Below are positions 33,052 through 41,963 of a stretch of 64,000 nucleotides of DNA, in pieces. Below the pieces are notes generated by a model. That model made no database searches. It was not told the origin of the DNA and saw only the letters and a list, made by a program, of their open reading frames with translations. Both the position numbers and the translations under genes were made by a program. Source of the stretch: Bacillota bacterium (lineage in GTDB: Bacteria; Bacillota; Clostridia; Christensenellales; Christensenellaceae); assembly GCA_023408315.1 (NCBI GenBank), contig JAEYKI010000008.1, positions 641,318 to 705,317 on the forward strand. Direction: 5' to 3'. Each line of letters starts with the position of its first letter. Positions within the stretch are counted from its first letter, which is position 1.

Positions 33052-33389
33052 CCTGGAGTGAAGCCCTGTATGTCAACCCAAGCCTGTTGCGCAGGCGGCG
33101 TTATAGCTTCATAAAAACGGCAACCGCCAGATTGGCTATTACAATATACCGTTTGTTTTCTGAGCAAGGCGAATATCCCTGTCAAAACACGCCTGTTCAG
33201 ACAAGATCATATAAATAAGGGAGTTCAAAAAATTTACCAGTAAGCATAAAAACCGATCCTAATGAAAGGGGCTCTAAAGCCCCTTTTTTGTTCTTCCCTG
33301 GCCGCGGACACGTTATACAGCTCGTTAGAAGTCAGAGCCTTTAGGCGCATACATTTTTCCAATCCCCTGCTCCCTATTAACAAGGCTGT
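33052..33389. other. Intergenic region without gene
   Basis: 338 nt between two convergent genes. It contains the terminator at 33268. I see no credible open reading frame, RNA gene or repeat in the rest. Confidence 0.6.
33268..33289 (+). terminator. Rho-independent terminator downstream of the yhgE-type gene
   Basis: GGGGCT (33268-33273), 4-nt loop, AGCCCC (33278-33283), TTTTTT. Textbook shape, 217 nt after the stop codon. Confidence 0.85.
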
Positions 33390-34289
33390 TTACTTTTTGT
33401 TCTGAAGATTTTTCCGGTATTGGTTTGGGGTGCAATGCATCTCTTTTTTAAAACATTCATTATAATAACTGCTGCTGCCAAATCCCACCTGCTGGGCAAT
33501 CTGCGCAATGCCGTAATCTGTGGTGGAAAGAAGTTTTATACTCTGCGCAATGCGGTAGCTGATCAGGTAATGAAAAGGTGTTGTATGCAGTGTGCGATTA
33601 AACATGCGGCAGCATTCACCTTTTGAAATATGTGCGGCGTTTGCAATATTATCAAGAGAGATCATGTCCCAGTAATTTCGGTGGATAAAATGCAATACTG
33701 CCTTTATGCGCTGCTTTTCCGAAAAAGTAATACTTCCGCTTCCTTCAATCAAAGACCGGTTATTTTGGACAATTAGCAGCCATATTGAGCATAATATCAT
33801 TTTAATGGAAATCTCATAGCCGTATTGCTGTGCGTCATTCACCTCTGCCAGTTTGCGGAGCATATCACAGACTTCAAGGTGCCAGATTTCATTTGTAAAA
33901 GAAATAACCTGCATTTCTGCTGAAAAAAGGATGGGATCAACATAATCCCGGCGGATTATACTGTTGTTTTGGCCAAAAATAAGATTGGGGTGAAAGTTAA
34001 TGCATATGTAAATACTGTCTGTATCATCAGTTGGCACTGCTTCATGCAGGCAGCCGCTATTAAAAAACATTCCCTGGCCTTCTTTCAAAAGGAATTCCCC
34101 TGCCGGTGTGCAAAAAAGTACAGATCCTTTGGTGACCAGTGCAATTTGAATCTCATAATGCCAATGTAAAACTTCATGGCAGTTTTCATAAGAGACATGC
34201 TGCTCGTCCATAGATACAGGAAATTCTTCCGTACCGTGCTCCGTCAGTTCCTGCAGTTTATTGTCAACAATAATCGGACGAAATTTCAT
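33390..34289 (-). CDS. AraC-family transcriptional regulator with cupin sensor domain
   Basis: Protein of 299 aa. The N-terminal cupin has 'EVLHWHYEIQIALVTKGSV' and 'EGQGMFFNSGCLHEAVPTDD'. The C-terminal AraC domain has 'ISLDNIANAAHISKGECCRM' and 'IAQIAQQVGFGSSSYYNECF'. ATG at 34289 with AGGGG 9 nt upstream. Divergent from the second glutamate dehydrogenase gene; direct repeats around that promoter suggest it controls it. Confidence 0.9.
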   Translation of the reverse strand: MKFRPIIVDNKLQELTEHGTEEFPVSMDEQHVSYENCHEVLHWHYEIQIALVTKGSVLFCTPAGEFLLKEGQGMFFNSGCLHEAVPTDDTDSIYICINFHPNLIFGQNNSIIRRDYVDPILFSAEMQVISFTNEIWHLEVCDMLRKLAEVNDAQQYGYEISIKMILCSIWLLIVQNNRSLIEGSGSITFSEKQRIKAVLHFIHRNYWDMISLDNIANAAHISKGECCRMFNRTLHTTPFHYLISYRIAQSIKLLSTTDYGIAQIAQQVGFGSSSYYNECFKKEMHCTPNQYRKNLQNKK

Positions 34290-34452
34290 GGATTACATCC
34301 CCTTTAGATCAATATAGCAAAAAAATATGTCCTGCTTTTCTGAGTATTAGCATTAAAAAGCTCTGTTTAATCCTTAAAAACACTCAAATGGCAGGATCCT
34401 TTAAATTACATGATTTTGCTTATATTTACGTTTTTTTAAGAATAGCGCAGCC

Positions 34453-34552
34453 AAGCTAAAAAATCAATAGATTAGCCTTAAAGTCTGTAACAGGTTTGAT
34501 TATTTTCTATTTTAGTTAATATAACGATATTATAAGCTAAAAAATTAATAGA
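34453..34552. repeat. Pair of 19-bp direct repeats around the second gdh promoter
   Basis: AAGCTAAAAAATCAATAGA (34453-34471) and AAGCTAAAAAATTAATAGA (34534-34552) differ by one base and start 81 bp apart. One lies upstream of the predicted -35, the other just downstream of the -10. AraC-type activators commonly bind direct repeats of this size; binding by the adjacent AraC protein is inferred. Confidence 0.6.
34496..34524 (+). promoter_or_regulatory. Candidate promoter of the second glutamate dehydrogenase gene
   Basis: TTGATT (34496-34501), 17-nt spacer, ATATAA (34519-34524). Moderate match, consistent with need for an activator. It lies between the two 19-bp direct repeats. Confidence 0.5.
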
Positions 34553-34683
34553 AGTGTCGCTGCAACAGAACTACAATACTATCAGGCTAGCAGAAAAATG
34601 TTAAGTTGCAAATAAACTAGATATGCCCGCGCGAATATGTCCGGCAGATTAAATCATTATTTTAAGGTTTGGAGGCACAGTAA

Positions 34684-35943
34684 ATGTCCGATGTATATAA
34701 TCCTTATGAAAATATGCTTGAGGTGCTAGACAAGGCAGCAGCATTGCTGAATCTTGAAGAAAAAGAGTATATAGCAGTCAGGTACCCTGAAAGAGAACTT
34801 AAAGTTTCTATTCCAGTTAAAATGGATAACGGGAGCATTCAGGTTTTTGAAGGATACAGGGTGCAGCATTCAACTTCAAGGGGACCGTGTAAAGGTGGCG
34901 TCCGGTATCATCAGGACGTCAACATTGATGAGGTCAAAGCTCTTGCTGCGTGGATGACCTTGAAATGTGCAGTTGTAAACATACCTTACGGCGGCGGTAA
35001 AGGTGGTATAAAAGTGAATCCCTACAATCTCTCAAAAAATGAACTTGAAAGTCTGACGCGCAGATATACGGCAATGATTCTGCCGCTGATCGGGCCGGAA
35101 AAAGATATTCCCGCGCCTGATGTCGGCACGAATGCTGAAGTTATGGGCTGGATTATGGATACTTACAGCATGTTTGCAGGTTATACGGTTCCAGAAGTGG
35201 TTACCGGTAAACCGATAGAGGTTGGTGGTTCGCTTGGAAGAGGAGAAGCAACCGGAAGAGGAGTTGCGTTTATAACAAGAGAAATACTGCACCGTTCTGG
35301 AATGCCCATAATAGACTGCAAAATTGCCGTGCAAGGAATGGGTAATGTTGGAATGACTGTAGCCAGGCTTCTTTACAGGGAAGGCTGCAGAATTCAGGCA
35401 GTCAGCGATCTTTCCGGCGGCGTATATGACGAAAACGGATTAAATATTGAAAACATCTGCGATTTTCTTAAAAACAAAAACAGCTTTCTGAAAGATTATG
35501 AAGCTCCAGGTGTTTCACATATATCAAACGAAGAACTTCTTTGCGCAGATGTGGACTTGCTTATTCCGGCCGCGCTGGAAAACCAGATTACGGAGGAAAT
35601 AGCGCCTAAAATAAAAGCTCAGATTATCGTAGAAGGAGCTAACGGCCCCTCAACAGTAGGGGCTGATCAAATACTTGAAAAAGGTGGCAAAACAATCGTG
35701 CCGGATATCTTAGCCAACGCAGGCGGAGTTATTGTGTCATACTTTGAATGGGTTCAGAATATCCAGTCTCTTATGTGGGACGAACGTGAAGTAAACTGCG
35801 CGCTTGAAAAAATATTGATCCGTGCATTCAATGAAGTGTGGGAAAAAGCCGTCCAAAAAAATACAACAATGCGCATGAGCGCCTATATGGTTGCATTGGA
35901 AAGGATCGTCAAGGCTAAAAAAATCCGCGGTGTGTTTCCATAA
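34684..35943 (+). CDS. gdhA: Glutamate dehydrogenase (Glu/Leu/Phe/Val family), second copy
   Basis: Enzyme of 419 aa, clearly homologous to the copy at 29055: 'GGVRYHQDVNIDEVKALAAW', catalytic region 'VNIPYGGGKGGIKVNP', 'IAVQGMGNVGMTVARLLYRE' and 'NAGGVIVSYFEWVQNIQ'. Codon choice is AT-richer than in the first copy, so it was probably acquired separately rather than by recent duplication. ATG at 34684 with GGAGG 8 nt upstream. Possibly one copy works in the catabolic and one in the biosynthetic direction, or they differ in amino-acid or coenzyme use. Confidence 0.93.
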   Translation: MSDVYNPYENMLEVLDKAAALLNLEEKEYIAVRYPERELKVSIPVKMDNGSIQVFEGYRVQHSTSRGPCKGGVRYHQDVNIDEVKALAAWMTLKCAVVNIPYGGGKGGIKVNPYNLSKNELESLTRRYTAMILPLIGPEKDIPAPDVGTNAEVMGWIMDTYSMFAGYTVPEVVTGKPIEVGGSLGRGEATGRGVAFITREILHRSGMPIIDCKIAVQGMGNVGMTVARLLYREGCRIQAVSDLSGGVYDENGLNIENICDFLKNKNSFLKDYEAPGVSHISNEELLCADVDLLIPAALENQITEEIAPKIKAQIIVEGANGPSTVGADQILEKGGKTIVPDILANAGGVIVSYFEWVQNIQSLMWDEREVNCALEKILIRAFNEVWEKAVQKNTTMRMSAYMVALERIVKAKKIRGVFP

Positions 35944-36050
35944 AAACAGGCTCTTGACTCGCAGGTTCAGGGTTCTGAACAGTCAGGCTCGGTGCGGATA
36001 TTTTAATCAGAGACACTTTTGCCGCATATCATGAATGCCAGAGAACACAA

Positions 36051-36106
36051 AAGCTCTTATGGCCGATTTGAACGCTATAGACGAATAGACGGCTTAATAA
36101 GAGCTT
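36051..36106. repeat. Inverted repeat downstream of the second gdh gene
   Basis: AAGCTCTTAT (36051-36060) and ATAAGAGCTT (36097-36106), with partly complementary bases just inside (GGCCG / CGGCT). It could fold into a long hairpin. No T run follows on the plus strand. The surrounding 35944-36282 stretch has no credible gene. It may be an end of a decayed mobile element. Confidence 0.45.
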
Positions 36107-36282
36107 GAGTCGTTTGATTAGAAATGGAGTTCAAAACACCCCAAAATCGCTGTATTGGATTTGTCCAAGAAAAAAAGCAGCACCTGTTCTAATAAATCCA
36201 ACTCTGCAACAATTGATCCAAAGGAGTCTTGCGATACTTAAGGTGGCCTTAAAAAGACTTAAGATTGGGCTGGAGTATGAGA

Positions 36283-36611
36283 ATGGATATGAAGGAATAC
36301 AAAAAATCCAGCCAACTGCAGAAATGGGCTGAAATAGTCAGAGCGTGCCGTAACAGCGGAAAGACTGTATCGGCATGGTGCAACGAAAACGGACTAAACA
36401 AAAAGACATACTATTACTGGCATAGAAAGGTCTGTGACGCTGCGCCTGGTCTGAATAAGGTGGCGACACTACCTCGTCCCAGCATAGAGAATCCATGGAA
36501 AATTTTGCAGAGATCACGCCGATAATCCAAGCAAGAGCCAGGGAGTCCGGCATCAAAGCGCGAATAGGCAATTCGGAAGTCAAAATACCGCCATACCCCA
36601 GTCATCCAGTA
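36283..36611 (+). pseudogene. IS66-family accessory protein TnpA, frameshifted remnant
   Basis: The first part (from ATG at 36283, GGAG 7 nt upstream) reads 'KWAEIVRACRNSGKTVSAWC', 'ENGLNKKTYYYWHRKV', the helix-turn-helix of IS66 TnpA/OrfA. After about 36500 the family's C-terminal pattern continues in another frame: 'NFAEITPI' then 'ESGIKARIGNSEVKIP'. So one frameshift has split the gene. No TnpB or TnpC gene follows. This is a decayed insertion-sequence fragment. Confidence 0.75.
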
Positions 36612-36719
36612 CCAATTAGGTCTGATTTAACAAGCGATTGCATGATCCTGTTGTATGCCCCGTCTCCGCGGCCGATTTCAAGAACGGTCAAAAGCCGGTC
36701 ATTAGATGAAAGCGGTTGA
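36602..36719 (-). pseudogene. Possible fragment of a class I SAM-dependent methyltransferase
   Basis: An open stretch of about 39 codons on the minus strand contains 'LLTVLEIGRGDGAYNRIM', which looks like the SAM-binding motif I of class I methyltransferases (VLEIGCGDG-type) with Cys replaced by Arg. It is bounded by stop codons and has no start. The match is short, so chance cannot be excluded. Confidence 0.35.
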
Positions 36720-36788
36720 AGCTATGTTCCTATCCGGCCGAGTGTCACCGGATTGCGCAACATTACATCTATAGTAATACTTTTAGAA

Positions 36789-37093
36789 CTATACCCGAGG
36801 CATGAATTCCAAACTCCCGTTCCAGAGATGCAGTAGGATATGGGCAAGTTCGTGAACCATATCAAAACATGTGCGGACGCTAGACTGACTCTCCTTTGAT
36901 ACTACAATAAAGTATACCTCATCATCGTTAATTATCGTCATCTGACTGAAGGCGTCGAATTTATCCGCGTTCAGGAATGCGCAGGCAATAACGATGTCGT
37001 TTTCCCAAGGGTATACTTTAAATCTTGAATCGGTCCCAGACTCAGGCACCAAAATTCCCTGACCTGTCTGCCAATTTGTTCAAAAGCTTCAGC
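36789..37093 (-). pseudogene. Broken ImmA/IrrE-type metallopeptidase (peptidase M78 family)
   Basis: From 37093 one frame reads 'AEAFEQIGRQVREFW', like the start of ImmA/IrrE domains after a lost N-terminal HTH. A second frame from about 37052 reads 'FDAFSQMTIINDDEVYFIV' and 'FDMVHELAHILLHLW' with the zinc motif HExxH. The protein ends soon after at 36789, lacking the C-terminal half and the third metal ligand. So it is frameshifted and truncated. Intact relatives cleave repressors of mobile elements or stress regulators. Confidence 0.65.
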
Positions 37094-37120
37094 TTAATTT
37101 AGATCTTTAAAAAACGATAT

Positions 37121-38146
37121 TTATCTCACTCTGTAATAATCCACAAACCAATCCGCAAATTTCTGCAGCCCTTCCTTGATTGCGGTCCTAGGCTTAAAGC
37201 CCACCTCCTGCTCCAGCAGACGTATGGACGCATAAGTTGCCGGCACATCGCCGGGCTTCATGGACTCATATATTTTTTTAAAGCTTACTTTTCTTCCTAT
37301 TGAAGTGCCCAGACATTTTTCAAGGGTTTGAATAAATACCATGAGCTTTTCCGGGCGGCTGTTTCCTATGTTGAAAATCCGATGGAAATCAGGCTCCGGC
37401 GGCGCATGATACATAACTTTCTCAATTCCGTCCACAACATCGTCAATATAGGTAAAATCGCGGTATAGATCGTTTTCAAAATCGCCGTTATTAAATATAC
37501 GGATTGCTTCGCCTAAAAAATATTTTTTTGCAAAAATAAAATACGCCATATCAGGCCGTCCAAGCGGACCGTATACGGTAAAGAATCGCAGTCCGGTCGA
37601 CGGTATTCCGTACAGCGTACTGTATGTATAAGCCATCAGTTCATTGGACTTTTTGGTGGCTGCGTAAAAAGATACCGGATGATCCACGTTGTCTGTTTCC
37701 TCAAAAGGCACCTTTTGATTGCCTCCATAAACAGAACTGGAGGAGGCATAGACAAGGTGCTCAACCGGATACATCCTGCAAGCCTCAAGAATATGAAAAA
37801 AACCAATAATATTGCTTTGCATGTACAAATCCGGATATTCCAGCGAGCACCTAACACCCGCCTGGGCTGCCAAATTTATCACAATATCCGGCTTATTAAC
37901 GGCAAACAGTTTTATAACCGCTTTTTGTTCGGCCAAATCCCCTTTTACAAACCGGAACCTCTCGAAGGGTTCAAGCAACTTCAGCCGGGCAAGCTTGAGG
38001 TTGACATCATAATAGTCGTTCAGATTATCGTAACCGATTACGCTGCAGCCTTGTTCCAATAACTTTTTTGATAAAAAATATCCAATAAAGCCAGCCGCTC
38101 CGGTAACCAGACAAGTTTTACCTTCGTCCAAAGATTTACAGCTCAT
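37121..38146 (-). CDS. UDP-glucuronate 4-epimerase-like NAD-dependent sugar epimerase
   Basis: Short-chain dehydrogenase of 341 aa, cytoplasmic. NAD site 'CLVTGAAGFIGYFLSKKLLE', then 'VIGYDNLNDYYDVNLKLARL', which is typical of UDP-glucuronate 4-epimerases rather than GalE. Catalytic 'YASSSSVYGGN' and 'YAATKKSNE' (Tyr-x3-Lys). ATG at 38146 begins 3 nt after the Ugd stop, with a poorly placed Shine-Dalgarno, so coupling is likely. Together with Ugd it makes UDP-galacturonate for the surface polysaccharide. Confidence 0.92.
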   Translation of the reverse strand: MSCKSLDEGKTCLVTGAAGFIGYFLSKKLLEQGCSVIGYDNLNDYYDVNLKLARLKLLEPFERFRFVKGDLAEQKAVIKLFAVNKPDIVINLAAQAGVRCSLEYPDLYMQSNIIGFFHILEACRMYPVEHLVYASSSSVYGGNQKVPFEETDNVDHPVSFYAATKKSNELMAYTYSTLYGIPSTGLRFFTVYGPLGRPDMAYFIFAKKYFLGEAIRIFNNGDFENDLYRDFTYIDDVVDGIEKVMYHAPPEPDFHRIFNIGNSRPEKLMVFIQTLEKCLGTSIGRKVSFKKIYESMKPGDVPATYASIRLLEQEVGFKPRTAIKEGLQKFADWFVDYYRVR

Positions 38147-38149
38147 CCT

Positions 38150-39469
38150 TTACATTCTTCTCCCAATAGAATAGTACTCTACTTTCGATTCTACCATTTC
38201 TTGCGGGGTATAAACATTCCTTCCGTCATACACCAAAGGTCTCCTCATCAGTTTTTCGTACGTCTCCGGCCTTATAGCTTTGATCTCTTTCCACTCGGTA
38301 AAAATAAAGCAAAGATTGGCTCCTTTCAATGCTTCTTCGGGGTTTTGCACATACCGGATGCTCCCTTTGTTGTGATTGCCTTCCGGGAACCTTTTTGCAA
38401 AATTATCTATGCCCACCGGATCATAAGCAACTATATTTGCTCCCTGATCTAACAATAGCGGAATATTATCCAGCGAAGGAGCGTCTCGCAAATCGTCAGT
38501 TCCCGGCTTAAACGTTAATCCGAGTACCGCCACTTTTAATCCGTTGAAAGTGAACAGCCTGTTGCAGGCTTTCCTGAACAGCAAAGTCTTCTGCTGGGCG
38601 TTTACGTCAATAGCGGCTTTTACCGTGCGAAGCCTATATCCCTGTTGGTGTGCCAAAAAGACAAGCGCTTTGGTATCCTTGGGCAGGCAGGATCCTCCGT
38701 ATCCAATACCTGCATTTAAAAATTTGCTTCCGATACGGTCGTCATAGCTCATGCCCTTTGCCACTTCATTTATATCCGCTCCAACAAGTTCGCACAGGTT
38801 GGCAATATCGTTCATATATGAAATCTTAAGCGCAAGAAAAACGTTTGAAGCATATTTGATCATTTCCGCAGATTTTCTATTTACGGTAACGATCGGCAAA
38901 TCGAAAGGCTCATATATTTTCTTAAGCATCTCCTCCGCCCATTTGGTATCTGTTCCTATTATGATTCTTGAAGCATGCAAGGTATCGTTGACGGCAGATC
39001 CCTGCGCCAAAAACTCCGGATTTGAAACCACCTCAAACTTGACATCGTTAATCAAAAAGTCCTTAATAAACCTTTCCACTTTGTCATTTGTACCTACCGG
39101 AACGGTTGACTTTACAACCACAATACAATCTTTTTCTATATTTTCCGCTATCTGCCTTGCAACAATGGCAATATTTGTAAGATCCGCAGAGCCGTCCGGC
39201 CTCTCCGGCGTCCCTACCGCTATAAAAATAACATCGGCATTTTTGTAGGCATTGGCATAATCCGTCGAATAATCGATTCTGCCCTCTGCAAAGTCTTTTT
39301 GCATGATTTCTTCAAGCTGGTCTTCATAAAAGGGAGGAACACCTTTTTTCAGCATGTTTATTTTATTTTCGTTCACATCCACGCAAGTTACATGGTGGCC
39401 TACGTCTGCAAAGCATAAACCCGCAATAAGTCCGACATATCCTGTTCCCGCCACCGCAATTTTAATCAT
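38150..39469 (-). CDS. ugd: UDP-glucose 6-dehydrogenase
   Basis: Enzyme of 439 aa oxidising UDP-glucose to UDP-glucuronate with NAD. N-terminal 'IKIAVAGTGYVGLIAGLCFA', mid-domain 'KSTVPVGTND', catalytic Cys in 'GIGYGGSCLPKDTKAL', and C-terminal domain 'VLGLTFKPGTDDLRDAPS'. ATG at 39469 has AAGGAG 11 nt upstream. First gene of a two-gene unit with the epimerase; separated from the upstream GerMN gene by a terminator. Confidence 0.96.
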   Translation of the reverse strand: MIKIAVAGTGYVGLIAGLCFADVGHHVTCVDVNENKINMLKKGVPPFYEDQLEEIMQKDFAEGRIDYSTDYANAYKNADVIFIAVGTPERPDGSADLTNIAIVARQIAENIEKDCIVVVKSTVPVGTNDKVERFIKDFLINDVKFEVVSNPEFLAQGSAVNDTLHASRIIIGTDTKWAEEMLKKIYEPFDLPIVTVNRKSAEMIKYASNVFLALKISYMNDIANLCELVGADINEVAKGMSYDDRIGSKFLNAGIGYGGSCLPKDTKALVFLAHQQGYRLRTVKAAIDVNAQQKTLLFRKACNRLFTFNGLKVAVLGLTFKPGTDDLRDAPSLDNIPLLLDQGANIVAYDPVGIDNFAKRFPEGNHNKGSIRYVQNPEEALKGANLCFIFTEWKEIKAIRPETYEKLMRRPLVYDGRNVYTPQEMVESKVEYYSIGRRM

Positions 39470-39632
39470 TTTAGTACACACTCCTTTTAAGACGCAGATA
39501 TAATAAAACCGCAAATGATATTCTTTACTTTATTCCATATTCCCCACAATGCTTTATTCTAGCATTATAAAACGGCAGAGTAAATACCCAGATCAAATTA
39601 AGCAACGCATGACAAAGAAATTGAATGCACAC

Positions 39633-39657
39633 AAAAAACAGCCCGGACGGCTGTTTT
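39633..39657 (-). terminator. Rho-independent terminator after the GerMN lipoprotein gene
   Basis: ACAGCC (39638-39643), 5-nt loop, GGCTGT (39649-39654). Flanking A and T runs extend the stem and give a T run on the minus strand. 27 nt past the stop codon. Confidence 0.75.
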
Positions 39658-39683
39658 AACGGCCGCTGCAAAAAGTGCCGGTA

Positions 39684-40316
39684 TTATTTTGTTTTATAAG
39701 GCTGATTTCTGTCAATTTCAATATGGCCGGTAGAATAATTTCCTCCGTTTACGGAATAATAAACAGCATTTACGCCTTCCACATTATTCAGGTAAGCGTT
39801 CGCAATGCTTTCCAAAACGCCCGACTCGCCCGCGGAGCCCAGATTCAGATCATAAATGCTGTCGGTAAAATCAATGTAAATATTTCCGTCCTTGAAAATG
39901 ATCGAATTCGTCTTTATGCTGTCCGCCCCGATCACCTTCTGAATATATATGTCATTCACGGCATCCATAGCGGACTCGGCTGAAGTATCCCCGCTCAATT
40001 TAACGGTTGCAGTGGCCTGCGCATCCTTGGCTACATCATAATATTCGATTGTAACTTTATTTTTATCCTTGTAAGTCAAAGAATCGCCACTTTCGCTCGG
40101 AGACGGCCATGCGTCCGTGGGATATGCGGTAGGGGCTGGCATCGCGGACGGTGCAGACATGGCTTCAGTCTGTGCTGCGCTTTGAACAGCTGAAACCGCG
40201 GCCTCGCCGGATACCTGCGGCGCGGAAGACGAGCTTTCCGGTTTGATAAACAAAGAGCATCCGGTTAATAATGCCCCAATCAATATCATTATTATAATAA
40301 TGAATAATTTTTTCAT
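39684..40316 (-). CDS. GerMN-domain lipoprotein
   Basis: Lipoprotein of 210 aa. Signal peptide with lipobox 'LLTGC', a Ser/Ala/Pro-rich linker to about residue 80, then a GerMN domain (about 85-200) with 'ESAMDAVNDIYIQKVI' and 'GVNAVYYSVNGGNYSTGH'. GerMN domains occur in the spore germination protein GerM and in cell-wall-associated lipoproteins. ATG at 40316 with AAAGGA 7 nt upstream. Own transcription unit inside the polysaccharide region. Confidence 0.87.
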   Translation of the reverse strand: MKKLFIIIIMILIGALLTGCSLFIKPESSSSAPQVSGEAAVSAVQSAAQTEAMSAPSAMPAPTAYPTDAWPSPSESGDSLTYKDKNKVTIEYYDVAKDAQATATVKLSGDTSAESAMDAVNDIYIQKVIGADSIKTNSIIFKDGNIYIDFTDSIYDLNLGSAGESGVLESIANAYLNNVEGVNAVYYSVNGGNYSTGHIEIDRNQPYKTK

Positions 40317-40496
40317 TTCAATTTCCTTTCACAATAATTGTTTTTATATTAAATACACATATATAAATTATATCATACATTGATTTATATTTTAAGTAAT
40401 TGACGTTGACATAGTTAAGATCTAATTTTTACTCTGATACTAACCGCTCTACCTAAAAAACCAAATTAATACTTACTCAAACTACAAACTATTACA

Positions 40497-41963
40497 TTAT
40501 TTACTAATTTTTTTAGATGACGATCCAAAAAAGCCAGATAAATCTTTAATTTGAATAATTTTTTGTTTTATCATACAAAGGACTAACAAACCCCAAACAA
40601 TTAGGTATGATCCAATCAACAGGAACAGATTGGTAAAAGAAATGTAATTGTATATGAGTATACACCCCAAACCAAAAACAAGCATGATACCCATTGTTTT
40701 TACCATTTTATTGTCAAAAATTTTGTATTGACTTAATGCCTTTTTCAGAGTAAAGAATGCCCATATAGCACCACAAATACTGACAGATGATGTTGAAATC
40801 GCCGCCCCAATGATTCCATATTGGGGAACCAGAAGGCACAGAAGCGTCATGTCAGCGCCAAGTAGAATCCCTGTGATAATCATGGATTTTTTTTGCTGGT
40901 TCATACCATTCAACGACACAGTAAAAACCACAAAAACTGAAAGCATAAAAATACCAAAAACCAGAAGGCTTAACGCCGGAGACACAGCCCCATAGTTTAG
41001 GTTGTAAAAATTTGTGAGTAATGTACGTGCAGACGCAGCGATTAATATAACAATTGGCAGGGAACCGATAATAATATAAAATAAATTTTTTGTAAGAACC
41101 TGTGCAATTTCTTTAAAATCTCTTTTTTTATAACTTTCCGTAACATAAGGTAAAATAACCAGATAAATAGCAGAAACCAGATAGTACGGTACAAGTGAAA
41201 AATTGCACACGGCCGTATAGTACCCCGTTAATTCCTGATTGCCTTTCAGTAATATAAGCATAAACGTATCCAAATTTAAAATAATAGTAACTCCGGCAAA
41301 CAGCGTAATAAAGTGGAGCGAATTTTTCAAGGCGCGTTTTAACGTCAGATCTTTTGGATGCTCGGGCACTTTTTCTTTTTTAATATTTGCAGCCACAAAT
41401 ATCATTGCTGCAACAGCCGCTGCCAGAGAACCCATAACAAATCCCCAAACGACTCCCAGTGGTTTTGCCGCCTCAAAAACATTTGTCATAGGTACTGCAG
41501 AAAGCCTTAAAATAGGGTATATGATCATTACAATTGCTTCGGCCCAGAATAATTTCATGCCGTTGAGCGCCCCCGATAACGCAAAATATAATGCGGTTAA
41601 AGGAATCAATACGCTTACAACTTGAAAGTATATTCTAAGGTCTGAGTTTCCAAAAACATTGGCAATCAGGGGAGCAATCAAAAAATTCACTATACTGAGT
41701 GCAATCCCAAGCGTCATTTGTATGATCAGGTTTTTACTTAATACAGTCTGCGGCCTGTAGAGTTGAAGAGATAGGCCTTTGGATACTGATTGGCGTATGC
41801 CGTTGGTCAAAAACAGATAATAAAAATTAGTCAACGTGATAATCGTTCCTACCACGCCGTATTCAGCAACCGATAATATTTTTCCCAGAAAAAAATGCAG
41901 GATATAGGCAGATAAAACAACTGCAATTTTTGATATTGTGTGAAGAATGATTCCTTTTTGCAT
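40497..41963 (-). CDS. Polysaccharide flippase, Wzx/MATE-like
   Basis: Integral membrane protein of 488 aa with about 12-14 helices, polysaccharide biosynthesis family. N-terminal 'ILHFFLGKILSVAEYGVVGT' is the characteristic first helix-loop. It would flip lipid-linked repeat units across the membrane. The ATG at 41963 shares its A with the stop codon of the preceding glycosyltransferase gene (TAATG), so the two are coupled. Confidence 0.92.
   Translation of the reverse strand: MQKGIILHTISKIAVVLSAYILHFFLGKILSVAEYGVVGTIITLTNFYYLFLTNGIRQSVSKGLSLQLYRPQTVLSKNLIIQMTLGIALSIVNFLIAPLIANVFGNSDLRIYFQVVSVLIPLTALYFALSGALNGMKLFWAEAIVMIIYPILRLSAVPMTNVFEAAKPLGVVWGFVMGSLAAAVAAMIFVAANIKKEKVPEHPKDLTLKRALKNSLHFITLFAGVTIILNLDTFMLILLKGNQELTGYYTAVCNFSLVPYYLVSAIYLVILPYVTESYKKRDFKEIAQVLTKNLFYIIIGSLPIVILIAASARTLLTNFYNLNYGAVSPALSLLVFGIFMLSVFVVFTVSLNGMNQQKKSMIITGILLGADMTLLCLLVPQYGIIGAAISTSSVSICGAIWAFFTLKKALSQYKIFDNKMVKTMGIMLVFGLGCILIYNYISFTNLFLLIGSYLIVWGLLVLCMIKQKIIQIKDLSGFFGSSSKKISK

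Noticed and set aside
33018..33218. Small plus-strand frame after the yhgE-type gene
   Set aside because: No ribosome site, no family resemblance, overlaps the gene end in another frame.
36105..36332. Frame before the IS66 TnpA remnant as a separate gene
   Set aside because: Sequence resembles nothing, overlaps TnpA in another frame and has no good start signal.
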